Assembly: GCF_003270085.1 (NCBI RefSeq)
Contig: NZ_QFDQ01000054.1
Location: 17,822 to 81,821, forward strand
Source: Streptomyces triticisoli
GTDB taxonomy: Bacteria; Actinomycetota; Actinomycetes; Streptomycetales; Streptomycetaceae
Reading direction: 5' to 3'
DNA: 64,000 bases
Each line of letters opens with the position of its first letter. Position 1 is the first letter of the stretch. The notes under the pieces are model-generated. The model made no database searches. It worked only from the letters and a program-made list of their open reading frames with translations, and was not told where the DNA came from. The translations under genes were made by a program, and so were the position numbers. Below are positions 41,333 through 50,002 of this stretch, piece by piece.

Positions 41333-42364
41333 ATGTACGGCAGGAAAGGGGCTCTCTCGCGCGTCTCTTCGGCGGGGATCCGGGCGTCCGCGGTGGTGCT
41401 GGGGGCGGCGCTGCTGGCCGCCGGGTGTTCCTCGGGAGGCGACGACGGCAAGGACGACGACGCCTCCATCACCCAACAGCCCAAGGACACCGACCCGTTC
41501 TGGGTCAACCCGGACAGCAAGGCGGCCCAGCAGGTCGCCGCGTACGTCAAGGCCGGGAAGAAGGCCGACGCCGAGCAGATCCGGAAGATCGCCGAGCAGC
41601 CGACCGGCCAGTGGATCGGGCCGGAGAACCCCGAGGAGGAGGCCCGCGGGTTCACCGAGGCCGCCGACAGGGCGGGCCGCACCGCGCTGCTCGTCCTCTA
41701 CAACGTCCCGCACCGCGACTGCGGCCAGTACTCGCAGGGCGGCGCCGGTGACGGCGACGCCTACCGGGCCTGGGTGGACGGCGTGGCCAAGGGCATCGGG
41801 GACCGGGCGGCCACGGTGATCCTGGAGCCGGACGCCGTACTGCACCTGGTGGACGGCTGCACCCCGGAGGAGTTCCAGGGCGAGCGCTACGACCTGCTCA
41901 AGGGCGCGATCGAACGGCTCAAGTCCCTGAAGAACACCAAGGTCTACCTGGACGCCGGCAACGCGGGCTGGGGCCATCCCGACCAGATCTTCGAGCCGTT
42001 GCGACGGGCGGGCGTGGAACAGGCCGACGGCTTCGCGGTCAACGTCTCCAACTTCTACTCCACCGAGGACTCCCTCGCCTACGGCAAGCAGCTGTCCGCC
42101 AAGATCGGCGGCAAGCACTTCGTCGTCGACACCAGCCGCAACGGCAACGGCCCCTACACCGAAGGCGATCCGGGCGAGCGCTGGTGCAACCCGCCCGGCC
42201 GGGCGCTCGGCGAGACACCGTCGACCAGGACCGCCGACCCCCTCGTCGACGCCTACCTGTGGGTCAAGCGGCCCGGCGAGTCCGACGGCACCTGCAAGGG
42301 CGGCCCCAAGGCGGGCGACTGGTGGGCCGAGTACGCGCTTGAGCTGGCGAAAACCAGCAAGTAG
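41333..42364 (+). CDS. cslZ: Glycoside hydrolase family 6 endoglucanase-like lipoprotein CslZ
   Basis: A 343-residue protein. ATG 41333 is preceded by GGGGGGAAGG. The N-terminal lipoprotein signal ends in the lipobox AAGC. GH6 motifs: LLVLYNVPHRDCGQYSQGG, YRAWVDGVAKGIG, ATVILEPDAVLHLVDGC (catalytic Asp region), VYLDAGNAGWGHP and FVVDTSRNGNGP with CNPPGRALG. In Streptomyces CslZ acts with the cellulose-synthase-like CslA and the copper oxidase GlxA in making or trimming a beta-glucan at hyphal tips. Here it faces glxA-cslA tail to tail, as expected for that locus. Confidence 0.88.
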   Translation: MYGRKGALSRVSSAGIRASAVVLGAALLAAGCSSGGDDGKDDDASITQQPKDTDPFWVNPDSKAAQQVAAYVKAGKKADAEQIRKIAEQPTGQWIGPENPEEEARGFTEAADRAGRTALLVLYNVPHRDCGQYSQGGAGDGDAYRAWVDGVAKGIGDRAATVILEPDAVLHLVDGCTPEEFQGERYDLLKGAIERLKSLKNTKVYLDAGNAGWGHPDQIFEPLRRAGVEQADGFAVNVSNFYSTEDSLAYGKQLSAKIGGKHFVVDTSRNGNGPYTEGDPGERWCNPPGRALGETPSTRTADPLVDAYLWVKRPGESDGTCKGGPKAGDWWAEYALELAKTSK

Positions 42365-42381
42365 CAAGATGCGGAAGCGAC

Positions 42382-42416
42382 TTGGGGGCGCCCCCCTTCA
42401 AGGAGGGCGCCCCCAA
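42382..42416. terminator. Bidirectional terminator between cslZ and glxA
   Basis: The arms TTGGGGGCGCCC (42382-42393) and GGGCGCCCCCAA (42405-42416) are complementary around a short loop. The hairpin lies between two convergent genes and can end transcription from both sides. Confidence 0.75.
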
Positions 42417-42447
42417 AGACGCAAAAGGACGTCAAAAGGACGTCAGA

Positions 42448-44382
42448 CTACGGCACCTTCACCCACTGTGCCTCGCTCGGCGTCCCCTGGTCGTCGTCCA
42501 CGAACAGCATGTACCACCCCGACGGCACCAGGTTCCGGTTCTTCGGCACCGTCACCGTGATCTTGTCGCCGGACGTGGTGTAGTCCAGCCCGATCGAGCG
42601 CTGGTCGACGTCCGTCACGTGCGTCGAGGCGCTCGGGCGCATCAGCCGGACCTTCTTGACCGTGCCGGCGTGCTGCGAGGTGAACGTCCCGGAGGCGCCC
42701 CGGGCGATGGTCTGCGGGCCGCCCGACAGGGAGGGCCGCGCGTCCCGGTACAGGTACGGCGGCGTGTAGATCTCGACGCGCTGCTCGAACGTACCGGGCT
42801 TGGTGTTGGCCTTGTCGCCGAAGAGCGAGTCGGAGCCGAAGAACATCACCCGGCCGTCCGGCAGCAGGATCGAGCCGGCGTGGTAGTTGCGGCCCACCAG
42901 CGGGTCGGCGATCCGCTTGAAGGTGTTGGACTTCGGGTCGTAGAGCCGGGCCTGGAGGATGTTGGAGTCGCTGCGGCCCCGGTAGTCCTCCGAGCCGCCG
43001 GAGACCAGGATGGAGTCGTCCGGGAGGATCGAGGCCTGCGGGTAGCGGGTGCCCTTCTCCAGCGTCGGGCCGTCCGTGAAGCGCGGGTTCTTGTCCTTCA
43101 GGCCGATGATCCGGGTCTTGTTGCTGGCCAGTTTGGACTCGCCGACCCCGCCGCCGCCGATCACCATGAACCGCTCGTCCTGCGCGGGCGGCAGCAGGAC
43201 CGTGCCGGAGGTCTCCATCATGTCGGCGTCGCTCAGGCCGGGCAGCTTGGTGAACTCGTTGCTGTCCACGTCCCAGATGCCCGGGTCGCGGCCCTCGTCG
43301 GCCGGGCCGTAGCCCGCGTTGGAGCCGGAGTAGAACAGCTTGCCGTTCTGCAGCGGGAACAGCGCCGGGTAGGTGGGGAACTGGCGGATCTTCGGCGTGT
43401 ACGTCCACTTCTTGCTCTTGGGGTCGAAGACCTCGTTCTTGCCCGGGACCAGCTGGCCGATGTCGTCGAGGCCGGAGACGCTGAGGATCTTGCCGTCGCT
43501 CAGGGTGGTGAGCGTCGGGTACCAGCGGGCCTCGTTCATCGGGTCGACCTTGATGTACTTCTCGGCGACCGGGTCGAACTCGTAGGCGTCCCGGATCCCC
43601 TGGAAGTCCTTCTTGTCCAGGGCGAGTTTCTGCGCGATGCCGTAGGTGTTGCGGGCGTCGGCGCCGGCCAGGCCCTGCACCGTGTAGTTGTCCTGGGTTC
43701 CGGTCTCGTACTTGGCGCCGCTCTTCTGCGCCTCGACGTAGATACGGCCCAGACCCGGGGTGTTGCCGGTGAACCTGCCGGTCTTGTCGAAGTTCTTCTT
43801 GGCGCGCGGCACCAGCACCGGGTCCTTGGAGACGAACGTCTTGCCGTTCTCCTTGCCGGTGAACCTCGTGCCCGCGGGCAGCGTCATCGGCTTGTCCGGG
43901 TTCTCGTTGTGGACGATCATCAGGCCGCCGGCCTTGGTGACGTCGCCCTGGAGCTTCTCGTACCGCTTGGTGCCGCCGGCGATCAGGATGTTGCCGTCGG
44001 CGAGCTGGGTGTGGCCCGTGCAGAACAGGTCCTCGGGGGTGGGCACCTTCTTGATGGTGCCCTTGGCCGGGTCCCAGATACGGGTGTCGAACTGCCGGGC
44101 GTCGAAGTTCTTCTTGTTGTTGCCCGAACCGGCGACCATCAGCACCTTGCCCGTGTGCAGCAGCACGGCGTGGATGGTGTTCTGCCGGTACTCCTTGGGG
44201 AACTCGACGATCTCCCAGTGGCCGTTCTCGGCCTTGTACTCGGGCTTGTTGATCTTGTAGTGGTGGTAGCGCTCCGTGCCGAAGCGGTAGAGCCACGGCC
44301 CGTTCATCCCGGCCAGAGCGACTACCACCACCGCGCCGATCCCGACCCGTCGGGCGCGGCGGAAGCCGGCATGGTCCTTCAT
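42448..44382 (-). CDS. glxA: Copper radical (galactose oxidase-like) oxidase GlxA
   Basis: A 644-residue protein; ATG 44382 overlaps the cslA stop (ATGA). A single N-terminal membrane anchor (VGIGAVVVVALAGMNGPWLY) is followed by a seven-bladed Kelch-type propeller: GHTQLADGNILIAGG, LSDGKILSVSGLDDIG, YPQASILPDDSILVSGG and RNYHAGSILLPDGRVMFFG, the last holding the Tyr-His copper ligands. The C-terminal domain is an Ig-like E-set domain. The Cys near DLFCTGHTQ is the candidate for the Tyr-Cys cofactor. GlxA oxidises the glycan made by CslA at hyphal tips and is needed for development under some conditions. The position directly after cslA supports the assignment. Confidence 0.92.
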   Translation of the reverse strand: MKDHAGFRRARRVGIGAVVVVALAGMNGPWLYRFGTERYHHYKINKPEYKAENGHWEIVEFPKEYRQNTIHAVLLHTGKVLMVAGSGNNKKNFDARQFDTRIWDPAKGTIKKVPTPEDLFCTGHTQLADGNILIAGGTKRYEKLQGDVTKAGGLMIVHNENPDKPMTLPAGTRFTGKENGKTFVSKDPVLVPRAKKNFDKTGRFTGNTPGLGRIYVEAQKSGAKYETGTQDNYTVQGLAGADARNTYGIAQKLALDKKDFQGIRDAYEFDPVAEKYIKVDPMNEARWYPTLTTLSDGKILSVSGLDDIGQLVPGKNEVFDPKSKKWTYTPKIRQFPTYPALFPLQNGKLFYSGSNAGYGPADEGRDPGIWDVDSNEFTKLPGLSDADMMETSGTVLLPPAQDERFMVIGGGGVGESKLASNKTRIIGLKDKNPRFTDGPTLEKGTRYPQASILPDDSILVSGGSEDYRGRSDSNILQARLYDPKSNTFKRIADPLVGRNYHAGSILLPDGRVMFFGSDSLFGDKANTKPGTFEQRVEIYTPPYLYRDARPSLSGGPQTIARGASGTFTSQHAGTVKKVRLMRPSASTHVTDVDQRSIGLDYTTSGDKITVTVPKNRNLVPSGWYMLFVDDDQGTPSEAQWVKVP

Positions 44383-46433
44383 TCCTTACGTCCCCCCAGT
44401 CCACCGAGGGCGATCCGCACGGTGTGATCGCCCGTCGTTCCGTTCGTCGTCACCCAGCCGGGCTGCTGTCGCGCCGTGTGCGGCGCGTGTCCCGGTGGCA
44501 CCTCCGCCACGGGGACCGGCAGCCCCTGGGCCGGTGTGTGGGCCCGGTGCGCGTGTGCCGGGACCGCGTCCTGCGGCTCCGGAACGGCGGTCGGGACCGC
44601 GTCCTGCGGCTCCGGCGCGGCGGCCGGGCCCGCGCTCCTCCTCCGCTCCTGCCGGAGCGTCCACCGCCAGGCGAAGATCGGTGCGGCCGTGATGAGCAGG
44701 GCGAACGTGGCCCAGGTGATCATCGCCGGGTGGGAGTGCCCGAAGGCGAAACCGGCGGCGAGCGAACCGCCGAAGACCAGAATGAAGAACCAGTGGATGC
44801 GGAACGTGCCGAACAGCGTGTCGGGGCTGGCCGACTCGCCCTTCGGGGTCACCACGAACTTGCTCTTGCGGCGCAGCACGGCGTCCATCAGCGAGCGTGC
44901 GTAGACCGGCGCCGACAGCGCCGACATCACCATGCCGGCCACCCCGCCGGAGCCCTCCGGCTCGTGCGGGGAGACGTTGTGCCGGCGGTTCCAGACGTAC
45001 AGGCCGATCTGGAGCGCGGAGGCGTTGCCGTAGAGCATCAGCCACACGGTCGGGTCGATGTTCACGCCCGAGGCGCCCAGGCCCAGGAACAGCGCGCAAC
45101 TCAGCGCCGCCAGAATCCAGTTGAGGGCGGACATCGGGTAGAAGATGATCATCATGGTGTAGTTGAAGAGCTTGCCCGGCGGCAGCGAGTACCAGCCCTT
45201 CCAGTACTGCTTGAGGATCGTCTCGTAGGTGCCCCGGGACCAGCGCAGCTGCTGGGTGAAGAAGTCCGTCCAGGCGTTCGGGCCCTCGCCGACCGCGAGG
45301 ACGTCCGGGGTGTAGACCGACTTCCACTTGCGGCCGGTGGCCGGGTTCCTGGCGCGGTGCATCTCGAAGCCGGTGGCCATGTCCTCGGTGATCGAGTCGT
45401 ACAGGCCGCCGATCTGCTTGATCGCCTTGATCCGTACGGCGTTGGAGGTGCCGACGAACATGGGGGCGCCGTAGCGGTTGCCGGCGCGCTGGATGAGGGC
45501 GTGGAAGAGGAACTGCTGCGACTCGGCCGCCTTGGTGACGAACGTGTCGTAGTTGCCGTAGACCTGCGGGCCGATGACGAAGCCGACGTCCGGGTCGCGG
45601 AAGTAACCCAGCATCCGCTCCAGGTAGTTGGGCAGTGGCACGTGGTCGGTGTCGACGGAGGCGAAGAAGTCGTAGTCGCCGCCGTGCGCCTGGAGCCAGG
45701 CGTTGTAGTTGCCGTGCTTGGTCTTGGCGCGGTGCGGGCCCTTGGGCCGGTTCCAGCGCTCGACGCCCTTGCGGCTGAAGTGGTGCACGCCCAGGCGCGC
45801 ACAGACCGCCTTCACCTCGGGGTCGTCGCCCTCGTCGAGCAGCCAGATGTGCAGCAGGCCCCGGTGGCGCAGCCGTACGGCGGCCTCCAGGGTCTTGGTC
45901 ACCATCTCCAGGGGCTCCTTGCCGGGCACGAAGGAGGTCAGGAAGGCGACCTTCGTGCCGGTCTCGGGCACCACGGGTACGGGGTCGCGGGCGACCAGGG
46001 TGGCGTGCGCGTTGGACAGCACGTTCATGCAGCGGAAGAACTCGATCAGGCCGATCGAGACCAGCATCACCGTGTCGAGGGCCGGCAGGAAGTCGTAGGC
46101 CGGGTGGTCGCGTTCGGTCCAGTGCTCGGGCTGCAGCAGCCAGGCCAGCAGGACCAGCGACAGCAGCGGTGCGGCGGCCAGCATCAGCGCGACCCGGACG
46201 CGGTGCGGCTCCTGGGAGATCAGCGAGCGGTACCGCACCCTGTACGGCTTGTCGGGGTCGGGCTGGGTGAGGGGGCCGGCCAGGCGGCTGTAGTGCTCGT
46301 AGTCGTATCTCGGCAGGGTCTTCTTGATTCTGCGCAGGGTGCCGGTGTGGCCGCTGCGGTGCCATGGCACCCGGAGTTGGGTCGTCCGAGAAGGATCGAA
46401 ATCCTGCCGGGCGCCTTTCGGCGTGGACGTCAT
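44379..46433 (-). CDS. cslA: Cellulose synthase-like glycosyltransferase CslA
   Basis: A 684-residue GT2 membrane enzyme, ATG 46433. The processive GT2 signatures are visible: FFASVDTDHVPLPNYLERML (DxD-type), SITEDMATGFEMH (TED) and FTQQLRWSRGTYE (QxxRW). Two helices precede the catalytic domain and about five follow. The C-terminal 80 residues are a Pro/Ala/Val-rich repeat tail (PEPQDAVPTAVPEPQDAVPA) that probably lies in the cytoplasm and varies between strains. CslA makes a beta-glucan at growing tips with GlxA and CslZ. The start is preceded by a long, gene-free leader. Confidence 0.92.
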   Translation of the reverse strand: MTSTPKGARQDFDPSRTTQLRVPWHRSGHTGTLRRIKKTLPRYDYEHYSRLAGPLTQPDPDKPYRVRYRSLISQEPHRVRVALMLAAAPLLSLVLLAWLLQPEHWTERDHPAYDFLPALDTVMLVSIGLIEFFRCMNVLSNAHATLVARDPVPVVPETGTKVAFLTSFVPGKEPLEMVTKTLEAAVRLRHRGLLHIWLLDEGDDPEVKAVCARLGVHHFSRKGVERWNRPKGPHRAKTKHGNYNAWLQAHGGDYDFFASVDTDHVPLPNYLERMLGYFRDPDVGFVIGPQVYGNYDTFVTKAAESQQFLFHALIQRAGNRYGAPMFVGTSNAVRIKAIKQIGGLYDSITEDMATGFEMHRARNPATGRKWKSVYTPDVLAVGEGPNAWTDFFTQQLRWSRGTYETILKQYWKGWYSLPPGKLFNYTMMIIFYPMSALNWILAALSCALFLGLGASGVNIDPTVWLMLYGNASALQIGLYVWNRRHNVSPHEPEGSGGVAGMVMSALSAPVYARSLMDAVLRRKSKFVVTPKGESASPDTLFGTFRIHWFFILVFGGSLAAGFAFGHSHPAMITWATFALLITAAPIFAWRWTLRQERRRSAGPAAAPEPQDAVPTAVPEPQDAVPAHAHRAHTPAQGLPVPVAEVPPGHAPHTARQQPGWVTTNGTTGDHTVRIALGGLGGRKE

Positions 46434-46777
46434 GAGTCATCCCCCCACACGCACAGGTGCGCGTGTCTGTCGGTTCCTTCGCCTGCCCCGGGTTCCCCTG
46501 GACCTTTCGCAGGCGTGTGCGTGGTGGGCCGCGGGCACCACGCCGTGCACTTTATAGACACGGCACCGCGGCCTGCCGGTTGCAGGGCCGCCCCCCTTGG
46601 CGGCCGTCGACGCATGGGGGCCCTTATCCCCACGGAACGGGCAACCGGCTGCTACAACCCCCCAACACCCCCCACCATCCTCAACACCCCCAAGTGCCGC
46701 GTATCGGCGGCACCTCGCACCCAGGGTTCTACGGTGTTCGGCGTGATCGCAAGGACGCGGCGGGGGACGGATGCAGC
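46434..46777. other. Gene-free upstream region of cslA
   Basis: About 340 bp between cslA and the tRNA-Lys terminator. It contains C-rich, low-complexity runs (CAACACCCCCAAG type) but no reading frame or RNA that I can support. The cslA promoter must lie here; TATAGA near 46552 could be part of a -10 element for the minus strand only if read differently, so I make no promoter call. Confidence 0.5.
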
Positions 46778-46822
46778 GAGGGCGAGCCCCGTCCGCGTTT
46801 TCCGCGGACGGGGCTCGCCCTC
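46778..46822. terminator. Terminator hairpin after tRNA-Lys copy 1
   Basis: Perfect 20-bp arms (46778-46797 and 46803-46822) flank the loop TTTTC. It begins 8 bases past the 3' end of the minus-strand tRNA and should terminate it. Confidence 0.8.
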
Positions 46823-46830
46823 ATCGCCGT

Positions 46831-46903
46831 GCGCCGCCAGGGACTCGAACCCCGGACCCGCTGATTAAGAGTCAGCTGCTCTAACCAACTGAGCTAGCGG
46901 CGC
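46831..46903 (-). tRNA. tRNA-Lys (CTT), copy 1
   Basis: 73 bases on the minus strand. The acceptor arms GCGCCGC/GCGGCGC pair, the D-arm is AGCTCAGTTGGTTAGAGC, the anticodon loop is CTCTTAA (anticodon CTT, lysine), and the T-loop is GGTTCGAGTCC. No CCA is encoded. Identical copies lie at 48332-48404 and 59458-59530. Confidence 0.95.
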
Positions 46904-47070
46904 CTGCCGACCCGTCCACTTTACACGACGCCCGGAGGCGTTCCCGGCCACTGTTCCGCGACGGGCCCGGCCCGGCCCCGGCCGGGCCCGCGGCGGGGAC
47001 AGCGGGAGGGAGAGCCGGAGTCGGGTCCGTGATTGGTATGGACATGCTCACCTCGCAGCAATAATCTGAG

Positions 47071-47087
47071 ACTTGGTCTAGACCTGC
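47071..47087. promoter_or_regulatory. dre-like DasR site upstream of lpmP
   Basis: ACTTGGTCTAGACCTGC contains the perfect palindrome GGTCTAGACC (47075-47084). It agrees with the DasR-responsive element (consensus ACTGGTCTAGACCAGT) and with the TGGTCTAGACC repeats in Streptomyces chitinase promoters. It lies about 45 bp upstream of the lpmP start, consistent with N-acetylglucosamine/chitin control of the monooxygenase. Confidence 0.7.
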
Positions 47088-47128
47088 ACAGCTCACTGAA
47101 TCTCCCCCACATCTCCAGGAGCGGCAGT

Positions 47129-47734
47129 ATGCGCACCAAGGCCAAGTTGTACGCAGCCGTGCTCGGTCTGACGACCGCCGGAGCCTTCGTGCTCTCCACC
47201 GGCGGCGCCAGCAGCCACGGCTACACCGACCTCCCCATCAGCCGGCAGAAACTCTGTGCCAACGGCACCGTGTCCAACTGCGGCGACATCCAGTGGGAAC
47301 CGCAGAGCGTCGAGGGCCCCAAAGGCTTCCCGGCGTCCGGGCCGGCCGACGGACGGATCTGTTCCGGGAACAACACCCGGTTCGGCCAGCTCGACAGCCC
47401 CAGGACCCCCTCGGGCGGCGCCTGGCCCACCACCAGGGTCAACGGCGGGCAGAGCTACACCTTCCGCTGGCAGTTCACGGCCCGGCACGCCACGACCGAC
47501 TTCAGGTACTACGTGACCAAGCAGGGCTGGAACCAGAACCACGCCCTGAGCCGCTCCGACCTCAACACGACCCCGTTCCTCACGGTCCCCTACGGCGGCA
47601 ATCAGCCGCCGGCCACCCTCAGCCACAGCGGCACCCTGCCGACCGGGCTGAGCGGCCGCCACGTGATCCTCGCGGTCTGGACGGTCGCCGACACGGGCAA
47701 CGCGTTCTACGCCTGCTCGGACGTCACGTTCTGA
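47129..47734 (+). CDS. lpmP: Lytic polysaccharide monooxygenase, AA10 (LpmP-like)
   Basis: A 201-residue protein. ATG 47129 has AGGAG upstream. The signal peptide ends ...GGASS, so the mature protein begins with His30 (HGYTDLPISRQ), the N-terminal half of the copper-binding histidine brace. The second His is in TARHATTDFRYYVTKQGW. The length and NQNHALSRSDLN / DTGNAFYACSDVTF motifs are standard AA10. There is no carbohydrate-binding module. The enzyme oxidatively cleaves chitin or cellulose. In Streptomyces LpmP near cslA-glxA has been linked to hyphal-tip glycan deposition, which fits this location 0.7 kb from cslA. Confidence 0.92.
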   Translation: MRTKAKLYAAVLGLTTAGAFVLSTGGASSHGYTDLPISRQKLCANGTVSNCGDIQWEPQSVEGPKGFPASGPADGRICSGNNTRFGQLDSPRTPSGGAWPTTRVNGGQSYTFRWQFTARHATTDFRYYVTKQGWNQNHALSRSDLNTTPFLTVPYGGNQPPATLSHSGTLPTGLSGRHVILAVWTVADTGNAFYACSDVTF

Positions 47735-47756
47735 GCGGTCCTTGAGACACCGGGCC

Positions 47757-47789
47757 GGCCGGCGTGGGTAGGTTGCTCCCACGCCGGCC
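47757..47789. terminator. Hairpin between lpmP and the DUF3592 gene
   Basis: Arms GGCCGGCGTGGG (47757-47768) and CCCACGCCGGCC (47778-47789) are exactly complementary with a 9-base loop. It lies 22 bp past the lpmP stop and probably terminates it. Confidence 0.7.
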
Positions 47790-47822
47790 GATCACGGCCG
47801 CGCACGGAGTACGGGGGACTTC

Positions 47823-48284
47823 ATGGAAGCGCTGTTCTACGTCGTGCCGCTGCTCATGATCGGCGTCGCGGTCTTCATGCTGGTCAAGGTCGTCCGCCGC
47901 TCCCAGGACATGCGCAGCGCCTGGAGCAGCGGGCTCACGGCCGAGGCACGGTGCCTGCGGACGTACACCACGACCAGCGGCGGCGGGGACACCATGGTGA
48001 GCACGACGCTGCACCATGTGTACGAGTTCACCACGCGCGAGGGCCGCAGCGTCCGCTTCGAGGAGGGCAACGGGCCCTCGACGGTCGTCGAGGGCGACCT
48101 CGTCACCGTGCACTACGCGGCTGAGTGGCCGGAGCGGGCGACGGCCCATGCCCCGGCACGCGGGAGGCTCGCGGCGGAATCGGGCTGCCTGGCGGCCTTC
48201 CTGGGCGTGTTCATCGCCGGCTGCGTGATCTTCATGGTCGTCGTCCATGTGATCTTCTCGGCGGTGGACACCTTCCTGCCGTAA
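47823..48284 (+). CDS. DUF3592-type membrane protein
   Basis: A 153-residue protein, ATG 47823 after a GGGGG SD. One N-terminal helix (VVPLLMIGVAVFMLVKVV) and one C-terminal helix (FLGVFIAGCVIFMVVVHVIF) flank a beta-rich soluble part (LHHVYEFTTREGRSVRFEEG, DLVTVHYAAEWPERA) that matches the DUF3592 pattern. Function is unknown; such proteins are frequent and unlinked in Streptomyces. It shares a terminator with the convergent tRNA. Confidence 0.7.
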   Translation: MEALFYVVPLLMIGVAVFMLVKVVRRSQDMRSAWSSGLTAEARCLRTYTTTSGGGDTMVSTTLHHVYEFTTREGRSVRFEEGNGPSTVVEGDLVTVHYAAEWPERATAHAPARGRLAAESGCLAAFLGVFIAGCVIFMVVVHVIFSAVDTFLP

Positions 48285-48291
48285 AACGTCC

Positions 48292-48323
48292 GAGAGGCCC
48301 CTCGTGATCACGAGGGGCCTCTC
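48292..48323. terminator. Shared terminator between DUF3592 gene and tRNA-Lys copy 2
   Basis: A perfect 32-bp palindrome (16 bp per arm, centre at 48307/48308). It sits 8 bp after the plus-strand stop and 8 bp after the minus-strand tRNA, so it serves both. Confidence 0.8.
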
Positions 48324-48331
48324 CCATCTGT

Positions 48332-48404
48332 GCGCCGCCAGGGACTCGAACCCCGGACCCGCTGATTAAGAGTCAGCTGCTCTAACCAACTGAGCTAGCG
48401 GCGC
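48332..48404 (-). tRNA. tRNA-Lys (CTT), copy 2
   Basis: 73 bases on the minus strand, identical to the copy at 46831-46903 (same acceptor stem, anticodon loop CTCTTAA and T-loop). Confidence 0.95.
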
Positions 48405-48474
48405 ATGACTCCCGCCGTCCGCTCTCCGCGGCCGGCGACAAAGAAAATACTACCTGGTTCCCCGGGGTGCTTCC

Positions 48475-48520
48475 GACCACCCCGGCGGGATGCGGGGACG
48501 CACGTGCCGCCGGGGTGGTC
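48475..48520. terminator. Terminator of the ehu operon
   Basis: Arms GACCACCCCGGCGG (48475-48488) and CCGCCGGGGTGGTC (48507-48520) pair perfectly around an 18-base loop, 14 bp past the ehuA stop on the minus strand. Confidence 0.75.
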
Positions 48521-48534
48521 GCTTCCGTGCGCCC

Positions 48535-49362
48535 CTAGAGAACCGCGCTCAGGAACTCCCTGGTGCGCTCGTGGTCCGGGTCGCCGAAGAGCTTCTCCGG
48601 CGGGCCCGACTCGATGACCCGGCCCGAGTCGAACATCAGGACCTGGTCGGAGATGTCCCGGGCGAAGTTCATCTCGTGGGTCACGCACAGCATGGTGATG
48701 TCGGTGCTGCGGGCGATGTCCCGCAGCAGGTCGAGCACGCCCGCGACCAGCTCCGGGTCCAGCGCCGAGGTCACCTCGTCCAGCAGCAGCACCTGCGGCC
48801 GCATCGCCAGCGCCCGTGCGATGGCCACCCGCTGCTGCTGCCCGCCCGAGAGCTGGGTCGGGCGCACGTCGCACTTGTCGGCCAGTCCCACCAGGTCCAG
48901 CAGCTCGCGGGCGCGATCCTCCGCCTCGTCCCTGGACAGGCCGAGGACGGTCACCGGGGCCTCGGTGATGTTGCGCAGGACGGTCATGTTCGGGAACAGG
49001 TTGAACTGCTGGAAGACCATCCCGATCTTCTTGCGGACCTCCCGGCACTGCTGCTCCGGCGCCGGGAACAGCCGCTCCCCGTCGACGGTGATCGTGCCCT
49101 CGTCGGGCTTGGTGAGCGTCATCAGCAGCCGGAGGATCGTCGTCTTGCCGGAGCCGGACGGGCCGATCAGCGTGACGTGCTTGCCGGTGTCCACGGAGAA
49201 GTCGAGCCGGTCCAGGACGGTGTGGTCGCCGAAGCGCTTGGTGACCTGCTCCAGACGGATCAGCTCACGGCTGCCGGGGCCGCCGGGGCCGCCGGCGGGG
49301 CTGTCCACGGTGCTGGTGGTGGCGGCGGTCTTCGGGATCGAGGGTTCGGCGTCAGCGGGCAA
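48535..49362 (-). CDS. ehuA: Ectoine/amino-acid-type ABC transporter ATP-binding protein (EhuA-like)
   Basis: A 275-residue protein. ATG 49362 overlaps the end of the upstream permease gene by 11 bp. ABC motifs: LIGPSGSGKTTILRLLM (Walker A), QLSGGQQQRVAIARAL (signature), LLLDEVTSALDPELV (Walker B) and CVTHEMNFARDI (H-loop). The sequence belongs to the polar amino acid (PAAT) family. The N-terminal 35 residues are an unusual Pro/Ala/Gly-rich extension. It energises the EhuC/EhuD pair. Confidence 0.85.
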   Translation of the reverse strand: MPADAEPSIPKTAATTSTVDSPAGGPGGPGSRELIRLEQVTKRFGDHTVLDRLDFSVDTGKHVTLIGPSGSGKTTILRLLMTLTKPDEGTITVDGERLFPAPEQQCREVRKKIGMVFQQFNLFPNMTVLRNITEAPVTVLGLSRDEAEDRARELLDLVGLADKCDVRPTQLSGGQQQRVAIARALAMRPQVLLLDEVTSALDPELVAGVLDLLRDIARSTDITMLCVTHEMNFARDISDQVLMFDSGRVIESGPPEKLFGDPDHERTREFLSAVL

Positions 49363-50002
49363 GGCGTCGCTCCAGGGCTCGCAGAAGAAGGGAGGCGGGG
49401 TAGGCGATGAGGACGAAGGCGATGCCGACGACCACGATCGGCTCGTTCATCTGGAAGGTCCGCGAGCCGAACTGGCGGGCCTGGCCGAGCATCTCCAGCA
49501 CACCGATGGTCATCAGCATCGGCGAGTCCTTCAGCATCGCGATGACGTAGTTGCCGAGCGCGGGCGTGACACGGCGCAGCGCCTGCGGCAGGATCACCGC
49601 GGCCCAGGTCCGCGAGCGCGGCAGGCTGAGCGCCGTCGCCGCCTCCCACTGGCCGGCCGGCACGCCGTCGATGCCGGCGCGGTAGACCTCCGCGGTGTAC
49701 GTCGAGTAGTGCAGCCCCAGGCCGATCACGCCCGTGGCCAGCGCGGAGAGCGTCAGGCCCCACTCGGGCAGCACGTAGAAGATGAAGAAGAGCTGCACCA
49801 GCAGGGGCGTGTTGCGGACGAACTCCGTGACGGCCGTGACCGGCCAGCGCACCACCTTCAGCGGCGAACGCTGGGCCAGCGCCCAGACCAGGCCGAGGGC
49901 GAACGCGATCAGCGCGCCCAGGACCAGGGCCTGCAGGGTCACCAGCACGCCGTGCCCGAAGAGGGGCAGGAAGTCGCCCAGCGTGGACCAGTCCCAGTTC
50001 AC
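49352..50002 (-). CDS. ehuD: ABC transporter permease (EhuD-like)
   Basis: A 216-residue protein. GTG 50002 overlaps the stop of the preceding permease (GTGA). The PAAT permease fold shows LFGHGVLVTLQALVLGALIA, TEFVRNTPLLVQLFFIFYVL and the EAA loop GQWEAATALSLPRSRTWAAV with ILPQALRRVTPALGN. Five helices are predicted. It forms the membrane channel with EhuC. Confidence 0.84.
   Translation of the reverse strand: MNWDWSTLGDFLPLFGHGVLVTLQALVLGALIAFALGLVWALAQRSPLKVVRWPVTAVTEFVRNTPLLVQLFFIFYVLPEWGLTLSALATGVIGLGLHYSTYTAEVYRAGIDGVPAGQWEAATALSLPRSRTWAAVILPQALRRVTPALGNYVIAMLKDSPMLMTIGVLEMLGQARQFGSRTFQMNEPIVVVGIAFVLIAYPASLLLRALERRLAR

Noticed and set aside
46434..46830. A small coding gene between cslA and the tRNA
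   Set aside because: Open frames there cross the tRNA and the terminator hairpin and show no SD or recognisable protein.
46831..46903. tRNA-Lys as attachment site of the left-arm defence island
   Set aside because: The island lies 21 kb away with core genes in between, and no integrase gene or second partial tRNA copy was seen at its borders.
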